A DNA stretch of 64,000 nucleotides, taken from contig DAOSXA010000003.1 in the NCBI GenBank assembly GCA_035380245.1, positions 558,001 to 622,000 of the forward strand, given 5' to 3'. The position numbers were made by a program, and so were the translations under genes. The notes below the pieces were generated by a model. The model saw only the letters and a program-made list of their open reading frames with translations. It searched no databases and was not told the DNA's origin. This DNA comes from Candidatus Zixiibacteriota bacterium. GTDB taxonomy: Bacteria > Zixibacteria > MSB-5A5 > GN15 > FEB-12. The first letter of the stretch is position 1. The number at the start of each line of letters is the position of its first letter. Below, piece after piece: positions 51,261-59,826 of the stretch.

Positions 51261-52934
51261 ATGAAAAGAACTCTATACATTATAGTATTCGCCCTCCTGG
51301 TGACGGCTGTCGCTGCCTTTGCCGGCTCCAAAGTCGACAATGTAGCTTTGAGCTATCAGAAGGGTTACACCGTAGCCGCCATCGATGTCGACGGTCCCGT
51401 TGTACGCTTCTCGCATCAGACCGAAGAAGCCAAGGACGGCAAGCCGTTCCGGATTATTGTCGATATCATTACGGCGACGCATCATCTCGGTCAGAAGACT
51501 TTCCACGATTTACCGGCTTGTCCGATCACGGCGATTCGTACTTCGCAGTACGCCGTTGAACCGGAACAGGTAGTCCGGGTCGTGTTTGATATGAAGGCCG
51601 AGACTGTCTATCGTATTGATTCGGACGATAAGTCCGTCAATGTATACATTCCGGATGAGCAGGGTAAAACCTTTGCCGCCTGGTCGACTTCCGAATGGCT
51701 CGCCGAACAGGCTCGTCAGCAGAAAGCAGAAATGGCCGAACTGCCGACAACCGAGGCTGAGCCGACAGTCACCAAACCGGTTCCGAACAAGTCAGTAAAA
51801 GCTCGCAATCAGGCGTTCGATAATGATCGTCTGGCTAGCCTGACTGACTCCAGGACGGCATCCCAGAACGAACAACCGGTCAAGAAGACGGAAACAAAAG
51901 TCGAAACCCCGGTAGCTAAACCTGCTCCGCAACCGGCCGTGAAGACCTCAGAGAAGGAGCAAACGACTTTGTCTCAGGCCGCCGCGGCGCCGTCGCAGCA
52001 GACAACGCCCCGGAAGCCCAACACAACTGAGGCGGTTGAGACCAAGGCTCCAACTCCGACCAAAGATAAAGCTGTTGAATCCCGGAAGCCTGCCGAACCG
52101 CTTCCCAAACCGCAGGGCGAATATGCCGTTGAGCATCTGTCTGTCCCCGTCGGTACCGAACGAATGGCTTCTTATCCCGGAGAATGGGTGGAGACCCCGA
52201 AACCGGTAGTGAAGAAACAGGCTTCTCCGCAGGTAGTCGCTCAGCCACAGCCGAAACCGACCACTCAGGTCGCCAAGGCTGATCCTGAGCCTGCGAAAAA
52301 ACCTGCCGTGGTTAATGAAAAACCTGCCGGTAAGCAACTGGCTCAAACTACGGCGAAGCCGGGAGTGTCGGACGAACCATCCGGTCCGCCTGCTCCCAAA
52401 GCCGCCGCCAAGCAGTCATCGGTTAAGCCGGATAACGCTAAGAAGCAGTCGGGCTCGAAGCCGGCGTTAGCCAAAGCGAACAAGAATGACAAAAAGGCCG
52501 AGGAAGCCCCGGTCATAGTTGCTCAGGAAGACAACAAGAGCAACTCTACCAGCCGCTTCCGTCGTCAACCGGCCATGAGTAAGAAGATGCGCGGGACGCT
52601 CGTAGCGGAATTCCCGAAGCGTCTGGTCATTAAGTACAGCGCCGCCGGTTATCGCGACCCGTTCGAAACTCTTATTAATGAGTCTCGTGTTCTTAGCAGC
52701 CCGACCGAACAGCGCGTGCCGAATGTGGAAGGCCTCAAGCTCGTGGGTGTCATTCAGTCGCCTTCCGGCAGCCGTGCGCTCTTTGAAGATACCGACGGTT
52801 ATGGATACTTCCTCAAAGCCGGCGACAAGGTCCAGAAGGGTTATGTGCTTCGGATCGAAACTGATCGGGTTTATTTCCAGATTTTCGAATATGGTTGGAG
52901 CCGTACGGTGGCTCTTGCAATAGATGGAAACTAA
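51261..52934 (+). CDS. AMIN domain-linker-PilP-like fusion protein
   Basis: A 557-residue exported protein with GGAGG before the ATG and signal peptide MKRTLYIIVFALLVTAVAAF. Residues about 24-132 are an AMIN domain (RIIVDIITATHHLGQKTFHD, VRVVFDMKAETVYRIDSDDK). A linker of about 300 residues rich in Pro, Ala, Lys and Thr follows. The last 110 residues, YRDPFETLINESRVLSSPTE and LKLVGVIQSPSGSRALFEDT to GWSRTVALAI, fit the PilP beta-domain. AMIN domains normally sit at the N-terminus of PilQ, yet here they are in the protein at the pilP position and PilQ lacks one. The linker is long enough to span the periplasm. PilP proteins are usually lipoproteins; no lipobox is present here. Confidence 0.85.
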   Translation: MKRTLYIIVFALLVTAVAAFAGSKVDNVALSYQKGYTVAAIDVDGPVVRFSHQTEEAKDGKPFRIIVDIITATHHLGQKTFHDLPACPITAIRTSQYAVEPEQVVRVVFDMKAETVYRIDSDDKSVNVYIPDEQGKTFAAWSTSEWLAEQARQQKAEMAELPTTEAEPTVTKPVPNKSVKARNQAFDNDRLASLTDSRTASQNEQPVKKTETKVETPVAKPAPQPAVKTSEKEQTTLSQAAAAPSQQTTPRKPNTTEAVETKAPTPTKDKAVESRKPAEPLPKPQGEYAVEHLSVPVGTERMASYPGEWVETPKPVVKKQASPQVVAQPQPKPTTQVAKADPEPAKKPAVVNEKPAGKQLAQTTAKPGVSDEPSGPPAPKAAAKQSSVKPDNAKKQSGSKPALAKANKNDKKAEEAPVIVAQEDNKSNSTSRFRRQPAMSKKMRGTLVAEFPKRLVIKYSAAGYRDPFETLINESRVLSSPTEQRVPNVEGLKLVGVIQSPSGSRALFEDTDGYGYFLKAGDKVQKGYVLRIETDRVYFQIFEYGWSRTVALAIDGN

Positions 52935-52953
52935 CGAAAGGCAGGTAGCATAG

Positions 52954-54255
52954 ATGTCTAGCAGAAACAAATTCAGAAATGCCTTGGGCGCAGGTATTCT
53001 ACTGTTGCTCCTGGCGACGGCTCTGCCGTTAACCGCACAACAAACCGGCAACCCAGGTGAGCCGATTGCCAATCTTCAATTCCAGTCGGCCGATATTCGC
53101 TCGGTATTGACTTTCCTGGCTGATTACGGCGGCATCAATGTGGTCATTGCCCCGGAAGTCAAGGGCAACGTAACGATAAAATTGCATAATGTCCACTGGC
53201 GGTCAGCCATGGATATCATTGCCCGCACCTACAATATGACAGTTGTGGATGAAGAGGGCGGTTATCTGCGAGTGCTTCCTGCGGAAGACTATCGTAAAGA
53301 AATGACCGAGATGGAGAAGCACCGGTCCGAGCAGCAGAAGCTGGTGAAGCTCGATACCAAGATCGTGAGTATCTCCAACTCGACTTCCGATGATATCGTT
53401 GAAGCGGTCAAGTCGCTCATGACCGATCGCGGCAAGGCTACTTCCGATCCTCGCTCGAACTCGATTATTCTCCAGGAAATCCCGGAGAACATGCCGGTTA
53501 TTCTGGACTATATTGCCGAACTCGATCGCCCGGCGCGCCAGATCAAAATCTCCACGCAACTGCTCGAGATCTACACCAGCGATCTGACTGAATACGGTAT
53601 TGACTGGGATGTCGCCTCGGCCATGGAATCCGACGGCGGTCATCGCACCAGTCAGGTCGGCGGTGTCATCGATGCTACCGATGTTACCGACGGCGGTATC
53701 GAGGTCTCCGTGACTTCGGTCGGACAAGGCACCAATATCGAAGCGGTTGTTGAGGCTATTGTCTCCAACGGCAAGGGCAAGATCATTGCTCACCCGGAGA
53801 TCACGACCATTGACAACCATGAAGCGAAAATTCAAATGGGCGCCAAGATCCCGGTCAAGCAGTTCGACGAAGCCGGTAATGTGGTTATCAAGTTCGAAGA
53901 GATCGGTACGATCCTGACGGTAACCCCGCATATCACGGCGGATAACGAAATTCTCATGCACCTGGCGCCGGAGCGCTCGAGCTATCAGTACGACGCCAAC
54001 GGTGTGATTATTAACACCAGCAACGCCGAGACCCATGTGATTGTCTCCAACGGTCAGACGGCGGTGATCGGCGGTCTCACAACCGAGGACGAGAGCGAAG
54101 GTTCCACCGGTGTGCCGATTCTCAAGGATATTCCGGTGGTAGGTCTCCTGTTCAAGTATACGACCAAGAAGATCGAGAGCCGTGACCTGGTCATCTTTGT
54201 CACGCCGACTATTGTCGACGACAAACTGGCCCTGAGCAACGACTCGGGACGCTGA
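52954..54255 (+). CDS. pilQ: Type IV pilus secretin PilQ, short form without AMIN
   Basis: A 433-residue exported protein with signal peptide (AGILLLLLATALPLTAQQ). The N0/STN-like domain (about 35-110: IANLQFQSADIRSVLTFLAD, WRSAMDIIARTYNMTVVDE) is followed by one N1/KH-like domain (about 125-190: VKLDTKIVSISNSTSDDIVE) and the secretin barrel domain to about 420. The barrel has the signature VPILKDIPVVGLLFKY and VIFVTPTIVDD. Most PilQ proteins exceed 600 residues and carry N-terminal AMIN repeats; those are absent here and one lies in the preceding gene. It forms the outer-membrane channel of the pilus. The gene lies 19 bases after the fusion gene. Confidence 0.93.
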   Translation: MSSRNKFRNALGAGILLLLLATALPLTAQQTGNPGEPIANLQFQSADIRSVLTFLADYGGINVVIAPEVKGNVTIKLHNVHWRSAMDIIARTYNMTVVDEEGGYLRVLPAEDYRKEMTEMEKHRSEQQKLVKLDTKIVSISNSTSDDIVEAVKSLMTDRGKATSDPRSNSIILQEIPENMPVILDYIAELDRPARQIKISTQLLEIYTSDLTEYGIDWDVASAMESDGGHRTSQVGGVIDATDVTDGGIEVSVTSVGQGTNIEAVVEAIVSNGKGKIIAHPEITTIDNHEAKIQMGAKIPVKQFDEAGNVVIKFEEIGTILTVTPHITADNEILMHLAPERSSYQYDANGVIINTSNAETHVIVSNGQTAVIGGLTTEDESEGSTGVPILKDIPVVGLLFKYTTKKIESRDLVIFVTPTIVDDKLALSNDSGR

Positions 54256-54316
54256 TCCGGATAAGCTACCTGTTTTTCGAGAGTTAGAAAAAGAATATAC
54301 TAGATAGGCAGGAGAC

Positions 54317-56416
54317 ATGATGAATAGAAAACAAAGCTTCTGGTTGCCGATAGTCCTGATCGCGGCCATGCTCGCGCTGGTTGTCGGTTGTAGTACCAAG
54401 AGCGTTCAGGATGGTTCCAACGGAGATAATGTCGACATTACTCTTACCGCCAGCCCCAGTTCGGTTTCCGTGAACGGAACCTCAGTGGTTGAGGCGACAG
54501 TTCTCGACGGCGGCTCAGCTCTGTCCGGACAGACGGTATCTTTCACGGTCAGTCCCAGCAGTGCCGGTTATTTCACTCCGACTTCCGCCGTAACCGATCA
54601 GAACGGTGTGGCCGGTGCTATTTTTACGGCGACATCCAGCGGTACCCTCACTCTTGGAGCGAGCACCGAAGTCGGTTCCACCGAGCAGTCGACTACTCTC
54701 GGTGTAACGGTCTCAAGCACCCAGCAGACCGGTGGGAATATCAACATTAGCGTCGATAAAAGCCTTCTCCTGGCGGACGGCACCGACTCGGCGGTCGTGA
54801 CCGTAACGGCTCGTGATGCTCTCGGTCAGGTTGTCCCGAACGGCACACTGCTGGCGATAACGGCCGGTGAACGTTTTGTCGATATCGACGAAAACGGTTA
54901 TTGGTCGGAAGGTGTCGATTCACTTGTCTACGATTATAACGGCAACGATGAATGGGACGCTTTCGGTCTCGTTCCGTCCTACGTTGAGGTTACCGGCAGC
55001 GCCGGCCAGGCTCAATTCGTTTATCACGCCGGCAGCGATGCCGGAACTGTATATCTGAAGGTTACTGTGACCGACGCCAACATCGGCGGCAGTTCTGATC
55101 TGGCTCTGACGTTAACTTCCAGCGCCACTATTAACGCGATATTCCTGTCTTCCGATTCGCTTAACCTGACGGTTAAAAGCACCGGCGGAATAGAGATCGC
55201 CTCAATTACTGCCACGGGCTACGACCGTTATGGCAACGCCGTTCCCGAGGGACAGGCCATTTCGTTTATAATCACCGACGGCCCCGGCGGCGGTGAACAC
55301 CTCGATACAGCCGGTTACGGCCCTTATACGGCTCTGACCAATAGTCTGGGTGAGGCTTCCGTGCCGCTGCACAGTGGTACCGTGTCGGGAACGATTCGGA
55401 TTCGTGCCTATGCCGACTCGATTCTTTCCAATGCTACCCAGGTTATGGTTTCGGCCGGTCCGCCCGCGTATATCGTCATCGGGTCTGAGGATTGCAATGT
55501 CGACTATTGGGACAATGTCGGTGAGTTTGTCGGGATTACGGCCGTGGTTTCCGACATTTATAACAACCCGGTGCCCGACTCAACGGCGGTCTACTTCACC
55601 TGCGACGAAGGTACGATGAAATCGCACCAGTTGAGCACTCGAAATCTTGAAGGTATCGCCTCGACCGACTGGATCAGCGGCAACAATGTTCCGACCGCCG
55701 ATGGTCGTGTTATAATCATCGCTGAAACCTCGGGTGGCAATGTCGCCGATACGGGAATGTTCTATAACACGCATTACCCCGATACGTTGATTGTCGTGGG
55801 AGTACCGGCCAGCATGGCGGCGGATGGTGAGTCCAAGACCTATGTCAGGGTTACCGGATACGACCTTAACGGAAATCCCGTCATTGGCGGTACCAGCTTC
55901 ACGGGAGAAGCTATTTATCTCAATGCCAGCGGCGGTTCGCTTGAGGATGGTTGCTATTCCGCTACGGATCGTGTGGAACTAACGTCCTCTACGCTGGATA
56001 TGGACTACTCGTTGACCGGTGTGGCCGATGACGGTATTGGCGCCGTCGACATTGTGACCTACTGGCACTCAGCCGGAGCGGAGACATCGTTCTCAGTCAA
56101 CGTTACCACCGGTTATGCCTATCGCGGCAACTCCAAACTGGCTTCTGTCGGTACTCCGTCTTCGGGTTCCGATGCCTATTTCACGATCACGATCAAGGAT
56201 CGCTGGGGCAACCCGCTGGGTGATCATGCCGTCAATATCACCACCCCGGCCGCTACCCCGGCTCCTGTTCCCTCATCGGTTATGACCAATTCCTACGGTG
56301 AAGCTTATTTCTCCTGGCTCGTTCCGGGAGCCGCCGGTGAATACACTATAACGGCGATCGATACCGATGCCCGCGGGGGTGTCGTTCTTTCCACTACGGT
56401 TTCCGTAGAAGAATAA
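54317..56416 (+). CDS. Lipoprotein with repeated bacterial Ig-like (Big_1/invasin-type) domains
   Basis: A 699-residue protein starting MMNRKQSFWLPIVLIAAMLA and a lipobox-like VVGC (Cys about 25). The mature part is a chain of about six units of 90-115 residues, each with a VTARDALGQVVPNGTLLAIT or TATGYDRYGNAVPEGQAISF strand pair and a TNSLGEASVPL or TNSYGEAYFSWLV closing strand, typical of Big_1/invasin domains. No cap, enzyme or lectin domain is obvious at the C-terminus. It is the last gene before the operon terminator, 61 bases after pilQ. It may be a surface adhesin or a pilus-associated structural lipoprotein; the link to pili rests on position alone. Confidence 0.85.
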   Translation: MMNRKQSFWLPIVLIAAMLALVVGCSTKSVQDGSNGDNVDITLTASPSSVSVNGTSVVEATVLDGGSALSGQTVSFTVSPSSAGYFTPTSAVTDQNGVAGAIFTATSSGTLTLGASTEVGSTEQSTTLGVTVSSTQQTGGNINISVDKSLLLADGTDSAVVTVTARDALGQVVPNGTLLAITAGERFVDIDENGYWSEGVDSLVYDYNGNDEWDAFGLVPSYVEVTGSAGQAQFVYHAGSDAGTVYLKVTVTDANIGGSSDLALTLTSSATINAIFLSSDSLNLTVKSTGGIEIASITATGYDRYGNAVPEGQAISFIITDGPGGGEHLDTAGYGPYTALTNSLGEASVPLHSGTVSGTIRIRAYADSILSNATQVMVSAGPPAYIVIGSEDCNVDYWDNVGEFVGITAVVSDIYNNPVPDSTAVYFTCDEGTMKSHQLSTRNLEGIASTDWISGNNVPTADGRVIIIAETSGGNVADTGMFYNTHYPDTLIVVGVPASMAADGESKTYVRVTGYDLNGNPVIGGTSFTGEAIYLNASGGSLEDGCYSATDRVELTSSTLDMDYSLTGVADDGIGAVDIVTYWHSAGAETSFSVNVTTGYAYRGNSKLASVGTPSSGSDAYFTITIKDRWGNPLGDHAVNITTPAATPAPVPSSVMTNSYGEAYFSWLVPGAAGEYTITAIDTDARGGVVLSTTVSVEE

Positions 56417-56435
56417 ACTCCGATATCAATAGCTC

Positions 56436-56469
56436 AAAAAGGCCGCCGGGTTTGCCTCGGCGGCCTTTT
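56436..56469 (+). terminator. Rho-independent terminator of the pil operon
   Basis: GGCCGCCG (56441-56448) and CGGCGGCC (56458-56465) are perfect complements with a nine-base loop, preceded by AAAAA and followed by TTTTC. Confidence 0.9.
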
Positions 56470-56518
56470 CTTGTATCTTTTCCACCGACATTTTTGCTTT
56501 TCAAACGGTATCGGTCGC

Positions 56519-56529
56519 TATAATATAAT
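56519..56529 (+). promoter_or_regulatory. Overlapping TATAAT -10 boxes before the acyl-CoA synthetase gene
   Basis: TATAATATAAT holds two overlapping perfect -10 hexamers. The nearest -35-like TTGCTT (56494-56499) is 19 or 24 bases upstream, longer than ideal. Transcription would begin near 56530-56536, close to the start codon. Confidence 0.4.
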
Positions 56530-56559
56530 CCGTCGAGTTATGACGGGACTGGTTTGGAG

Positions 56560-58203
56560 ATGGCAGAAATAGATAGCATTGTAAGCAGGTTTTCTCGTAT
56601 TGCATCCGAATACCGCGATAAACCGGTACTCCTTGCCGAAGGCGGATTGGGTAAAGCCTGGACTTATGGTGAGGTTCTCTCTCGTGTCAAGCGAATTGCC
56701 GGTGGGCTGGTAGCTTCGGATTTAGTAGATGAAAATGGAATCGGCCTGATGTCGGAGAATTGTCCCGAATGGCCAATTGCCTATCTGTCTATTCTTACCG
56801 CCGGGGCTACGGTAGTGCCCATAGATGCCAATTTGAGACCGGAGGAAATATCATATATTATCGGTCACTCCCGCATCAGGACGGTTATTGCCTCACCCGT
56901 TACGGCTCGAACGTTAAAGGACCTTCGACTTGGCCTGAATATCTTCGTTATAACCGATGATCAGCCTGAAAGCTGGAATCAACTCCACGACCATGAGCCT
57001 ATAGAGGGTTTAATCGCGGACAACCCCCAGGCTGCTTTAATCTATACCTCCGGAACTACCGGGGCGCCTAAAGCTGTACAGCTATCACATAAGAATCTTC
57101 TGGCTAATGTCGACGGTATCCAGTTAATCTTAAAAATACACGACCACGATCGATTTTACTCCATTCTGCCTTTGCATCATACATTTGAAGCAACGGCCGG
57201 ATTTATTTTACCGATTCTTTCGGGGGCAAGTATCATTTATGCCCGTTCTTTGAAGTCGCGTGATATTCTCGAAGATATCGGACGGACTAAATGTACACTT
57301 ATGATAGGTGTTCCACTTCTTTTCGAGAAGATGCACCACAATTTCATCAAGAGAATTTCCGAAGTCCCCAAACATCAGCAGGTCATGTTTCAGACTTTCA
57401 TGGCTGCTTCCAGAATTGGCTGGAAATTGGGCGGCAGGCCGGGCAAGAGGCTCTTTCGACCGTTGCGCCGGAAAGCCGGACTGGACTCTATCCGGATTTT
57501 CTGCTCAGGGGGAGCACCGCTCCCGCCGCATATTTCTGAATTCTTCAATATGCTTGGTTTCGATTTTCTGCAAGGTTACGGTATGACCGAAGCCTCGCCG
57601 GTGATTTCAGTCAATCGTCCGGAAAATATCGAATTCGGGTCGGTGGGGCCGCCAATTGGTAATGTCGAGGTTCGTATCGATAATCCCACTTCCGATGGGA
57701 TCGGGGAGATAGTAGTTCGAGGTGATAGTGTTACCAGCGGTTATAAGGACAATCCCAAATTGACCGAGGAGTTAATTTGCGACGGTTGGTTGCACACCGG
57801 TGATCTGGGGCGGATGTACAACGGGCATATCTGGATTACAGGACGAGGCAAAAACGTGATTGTATCAGCGGCCGGAAAAAATATCTATCCGGAAGAACTG
57901 GAGGAAAAACTTCTGGAATCTGATCTCGTGATGGAAGCGATTGTTTTTGGCCGTAATCGTGAGACGCGTCAGGGGGAGGAGGTCCGAGCTCTAATCGTGC
58001 CTAACATGGAATCTATAGCGACTCGCTTTGGCATTTCTGAAACAACTCGCAATCCCGAGAAAATTAGAGAGATATTCCGCGATGTCATCGCCGGAGTGAA
58101 TCAGCGAGTGGCCGAATTCAAGCGTATTTCAGCCTTTGATCTCCAGTTCGAAGAACTGGCGAAGACCTCCACCCGAAAGGTTAAGCGATACCTGTATAGC
58201 TAA
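56560..58203 (+). CDS. AMP-dependent synthetase/ligase (long-chain acyl-CoA synthetase-like)
   Basis: About 547 residues of the ANL superfamily. Motif A3 is LIYTSGTTGAPKAVQLSHKN, motif A5 is GYGMTEASPVISVN, and A7/A8 is WLHTGDLGRM then ITGRGKNVIVSAAGKNIYPE. The C-terminal Lys in TSTRKVKRYL is the usual adenylation Lys. The layout fits FadD/FACS-type enzymes that activate fatty acids for lipid synthesis or breakdown. A TTG at 56554 is in frame two codons earlier; I prefer the ATG, though neither has a normally spaced ribosome site. It is monocistronic, flanked by the pil terminator and a repeat. The acyl substrate is not certain. Confidence 0.9.
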   Translation: MAEIDSIVSRFSRIASEYRDKPVLLAEGGLGKAWTYGEVLSRVKRIAGGLVASDLVDENGIGLMSENCPEWPIAYLSILTAGATVVPIDANLRPEEISYIIGHSRIRTVIASPVTARTLKDLRLGLNIFVITDDQPESWNQLHDHEPIEGLIADNPQAALIYTSGTTGAPKAVQLSHKNLLANVDGIQLILKIHDHDRFYSILPLHHTFEATAGFILPILSGASIIYARSLKSRDILEDIGRTKCTLMIGVPLLFEKMHHNFIKRISEVPKHQQVMFQTFMAASRIGWKLGGRPGKRLFRPLRRKAGLDSIRIFCSGGAPLPPHISEFFNMLGFDFLQGYGMTEASPVISVNRPENIEFGSVGPPIGNVEVRIDNPTSDGIGEIVVRGDSVTSGYKDNPKLTEELICDGWLHTGDLGRMYNGHIWITGRGKNVIVSAAGKNIYPEELEEKLLESDLVMEAIVFGRNRETRQGEEVRALIVPNMESIATRFGISETTRNPEKIREIFRDVIAGVNQRVAEFKRISAFDLQFEELAKTSTRKVKRYLYS

Positions 58204-58227
58204 TAGGGTATCCGCCGCTTCGGACCT

Positions 58228-58350
58228 GTCGAAAAAGTTGTACGTTCCGGTATTCGAGAAAACACAAACGTAATACGGGCGACGCAAGGCCGCTCGCTAC
58301 GCGAGATTAGGGATCTCAAGCGCGTAGCCGGGAGGCTGGTTTTCTGGCGA
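58228..58350 (+). repeat. Interspersed repeat, copy B
   Basis: This copy aligns with 9154-9290 in the same orientation. Its distal half folds cleanly: GCTACGC pairs with GCGTAGC, and an inner GAGAT/ATCTC pairs around TAGGG. It lies between the acyl-CoA synthetase stop and the yjbQ-like gene. No open frame or insertion-sequence hallmark is present. Confidence 0.75.
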
Positions 58351-58395
58351 GTAGTGTATTTCAGCACTTGCCTTTGTCCCCGTCAGGATTAGTGC

Positions 58396-58812
58396 ATGGT
58401 TCATACCGAAGAAATAATGCTTGGCACCGATCACCCCGGAGATATCGTTGATCTGACCGAAGAACTCAATCGATTGATTCGACAGTCCGGCGTCACGGCC
58501 GGAACGGTAACGGTTTTTTGTCCCGGTTCCACCGGGGTGATTACCACGATCGAACATGAACCGGGAATGCTGAAGGATCTCCCGGAACTGCTGGAGAAAT
58601 TGATTCCTTCGGATCGTCCTTATCACCATGACGACACCTGGCATGACGGGAACGGATTCTCTCATCTGCGAGCGGCCCTGATCGGTCCGGATATAACCGT
58701 CCCCATCGTAGCGGGTCAAATTACACTAGGCACCTGGCAACAAGTGGTGTTCCTTGAATGTGACAACAAACCCAGGCAGCGTCGTCTGGTGGTTCAGATT
58801 TTGGGAGAATAA
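58396..58812 (+). CDS. yjbQ: YjbQ/UPF0047 family protein
   Basis: A 138-residue protein of the YjbQ family. The signature region is CPGSTGVITTIEHEPGMLKD, HHDDTWHDGNGFSHLRAALI and GTWQQVVFLECDNKPRQRRL, with the His and Glu residues that coordinate a metal in structures of the family. Some members can show weak thiamine-phosphate synthase activity when overproduced, but the physiological role is unknown. It is cytoplasmic and lies three bases before mtnA, so they are co-transcribed. Confidence 0.93.
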   Translation: MVHTEEIMLGTDHPGDIVDLTEELNRLIRQSGVTAGTVTVFCPGSTGVITTIEHEPGMLKDLPELLEKLIPSDRPYHHDDTWHDGNGFSHLRAALIGPDITVPIVAGQITLGTWQQVVFLECDNKPRQRRLVVQILGE

Positions 58813-58815
58813 TTC

Positions 58816-59826
58816 ATGCACGTCGAGGCAATAAAGACTTTCGATCATACTTTATTATTACTGGCTCAGACCCGACTCCCCGCTGAGTTCACCTACCTGG
58901 AACTGGCTGATTACCATGAAGTGATTGAAGCGATCAAGCGGCTCGATGTCCGTGGCGCACCGGCGATAGGTATTGCTGCCGCCTATGGTTTGGGACTGGC
59001 TGTGGAACAGGCCGGGAAGACTGATTGGGCGGCCATCGATAAGCTGGCTCGGGAGATTAAGGCCGCACGACCGACAGCCGTTAATTTGGCCTGGGCGGTT
59101 GACCGGGTTATGGAACGAGTGCGGGCTGAAAACTCAACCGATCTAGAAACGATTGTCGAATTAATCTGGTCCGAGGCGAGGGCTATCCACGAAGAAGATC
59201 GCCTTATGTGTGACGATATCGGCCGCCATGGAGCGGAGTTGATACAATCCGGCGATACTATTCTGACCCATTGCAACGCCGGGGCTTTGGCCACCGGCGG
59301 TTCCGGCACAGCCCTGGCGGTTATTTATGAATGTCACAAGCAAGGCAAGAAGATCAAAGTTTACGCCGATGAAACCCGTCCTTTGCTTCAGGGCGCCCGA
59401 TTGACTTCCTGGGAGCTCCAACAGGCCGGTATCGACGTGACCCTGATTTGCGACAGCGTAGCGGCCATGTTGATGCAGCAGGGGAAAATAGACCATGTAA
59501 TAGTAGGCACCGACCGGATTGCCGCCAACGGCGATTTTGCTAATAAAATCGGGACTTATTCGGTAGCCGTTAATGCCGCTCGGCACAACGTACCTTTTTA
59601 TGTAGCAGCGCCGGAATCGACGATCGATGAACATTCCCCGACCGGAGCCGATATAATAATAGAGGAACGATCCGAGGAAGAAGTCACCTGCGGATTTGGA
59701 ACACGAACTGCACCGCTCGGTATTTCGGTTTACAATCCGGCTTTTGATGTGACACCGGCCGACCTGGTATCATATTATATTTACAACACCGGTCTCAGGA
59801 AAGGCCCGCGTTGCGATAGAAAATGA
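58816..59826 (+). CDS. mtnA: S-methyl-5-thioribose-1-phosphate isomerase (MtnA/aIF2B-like)
   Basis: A 336-residue protein with the family core VRGAPAIGIAAAYGLGLAVE, the catalytic Cys in THCNAGALATGGSGTAL, the Asp in VGTDRIAANGDFANKIGTYS and PFYVAAPESTID. MtnA converts 5-methylthioribose 1-phosphate to the ribulose form in the methionine salvage pathway. No other salvage genes lie near, so a role as ribose-1,5-bisphosphate isomerase or a related sugar-phosphate isomerase cannot be excluded. The stop overlaps the next gene by four bases. Confidence 0.92.
   Translation: MHVEAIKTFDHTLLLLAQTRLPAEFTYLELADYHEVIEAIKRLDVRGAPAIGIAAAYGLGLAVEQAGKTDWAAIDKLAREIKAARPTAVNLAWAVDRVMERVRAENSTDLETIVELIWSEARAIHEEDRLMCDDIGRHGAELIQSGDTILTHCNAGALATGGSGTALAVIYECHKQGKKIKVYADETRPLLQGARLTSWELQQAGIDVTLICDSVAAMLMQQGKIDHVIVGTDRIAANGDFANKIGTYSVAVNAARHNVPFYVAAPESTIDEHSPTGADIIIEERSEEEVTCGFGTRTAPLGISVYNPAFDVTPADLVSYYIYNTGLRKGPRCDRK

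Noticed and set aside
53203..54399. A 398-codon open frame on the minus strand
   Set aside because: It is antisense to pilQ and the start of the next gene, in phase with the third codon positions of real genes. It has no recognisable motif.
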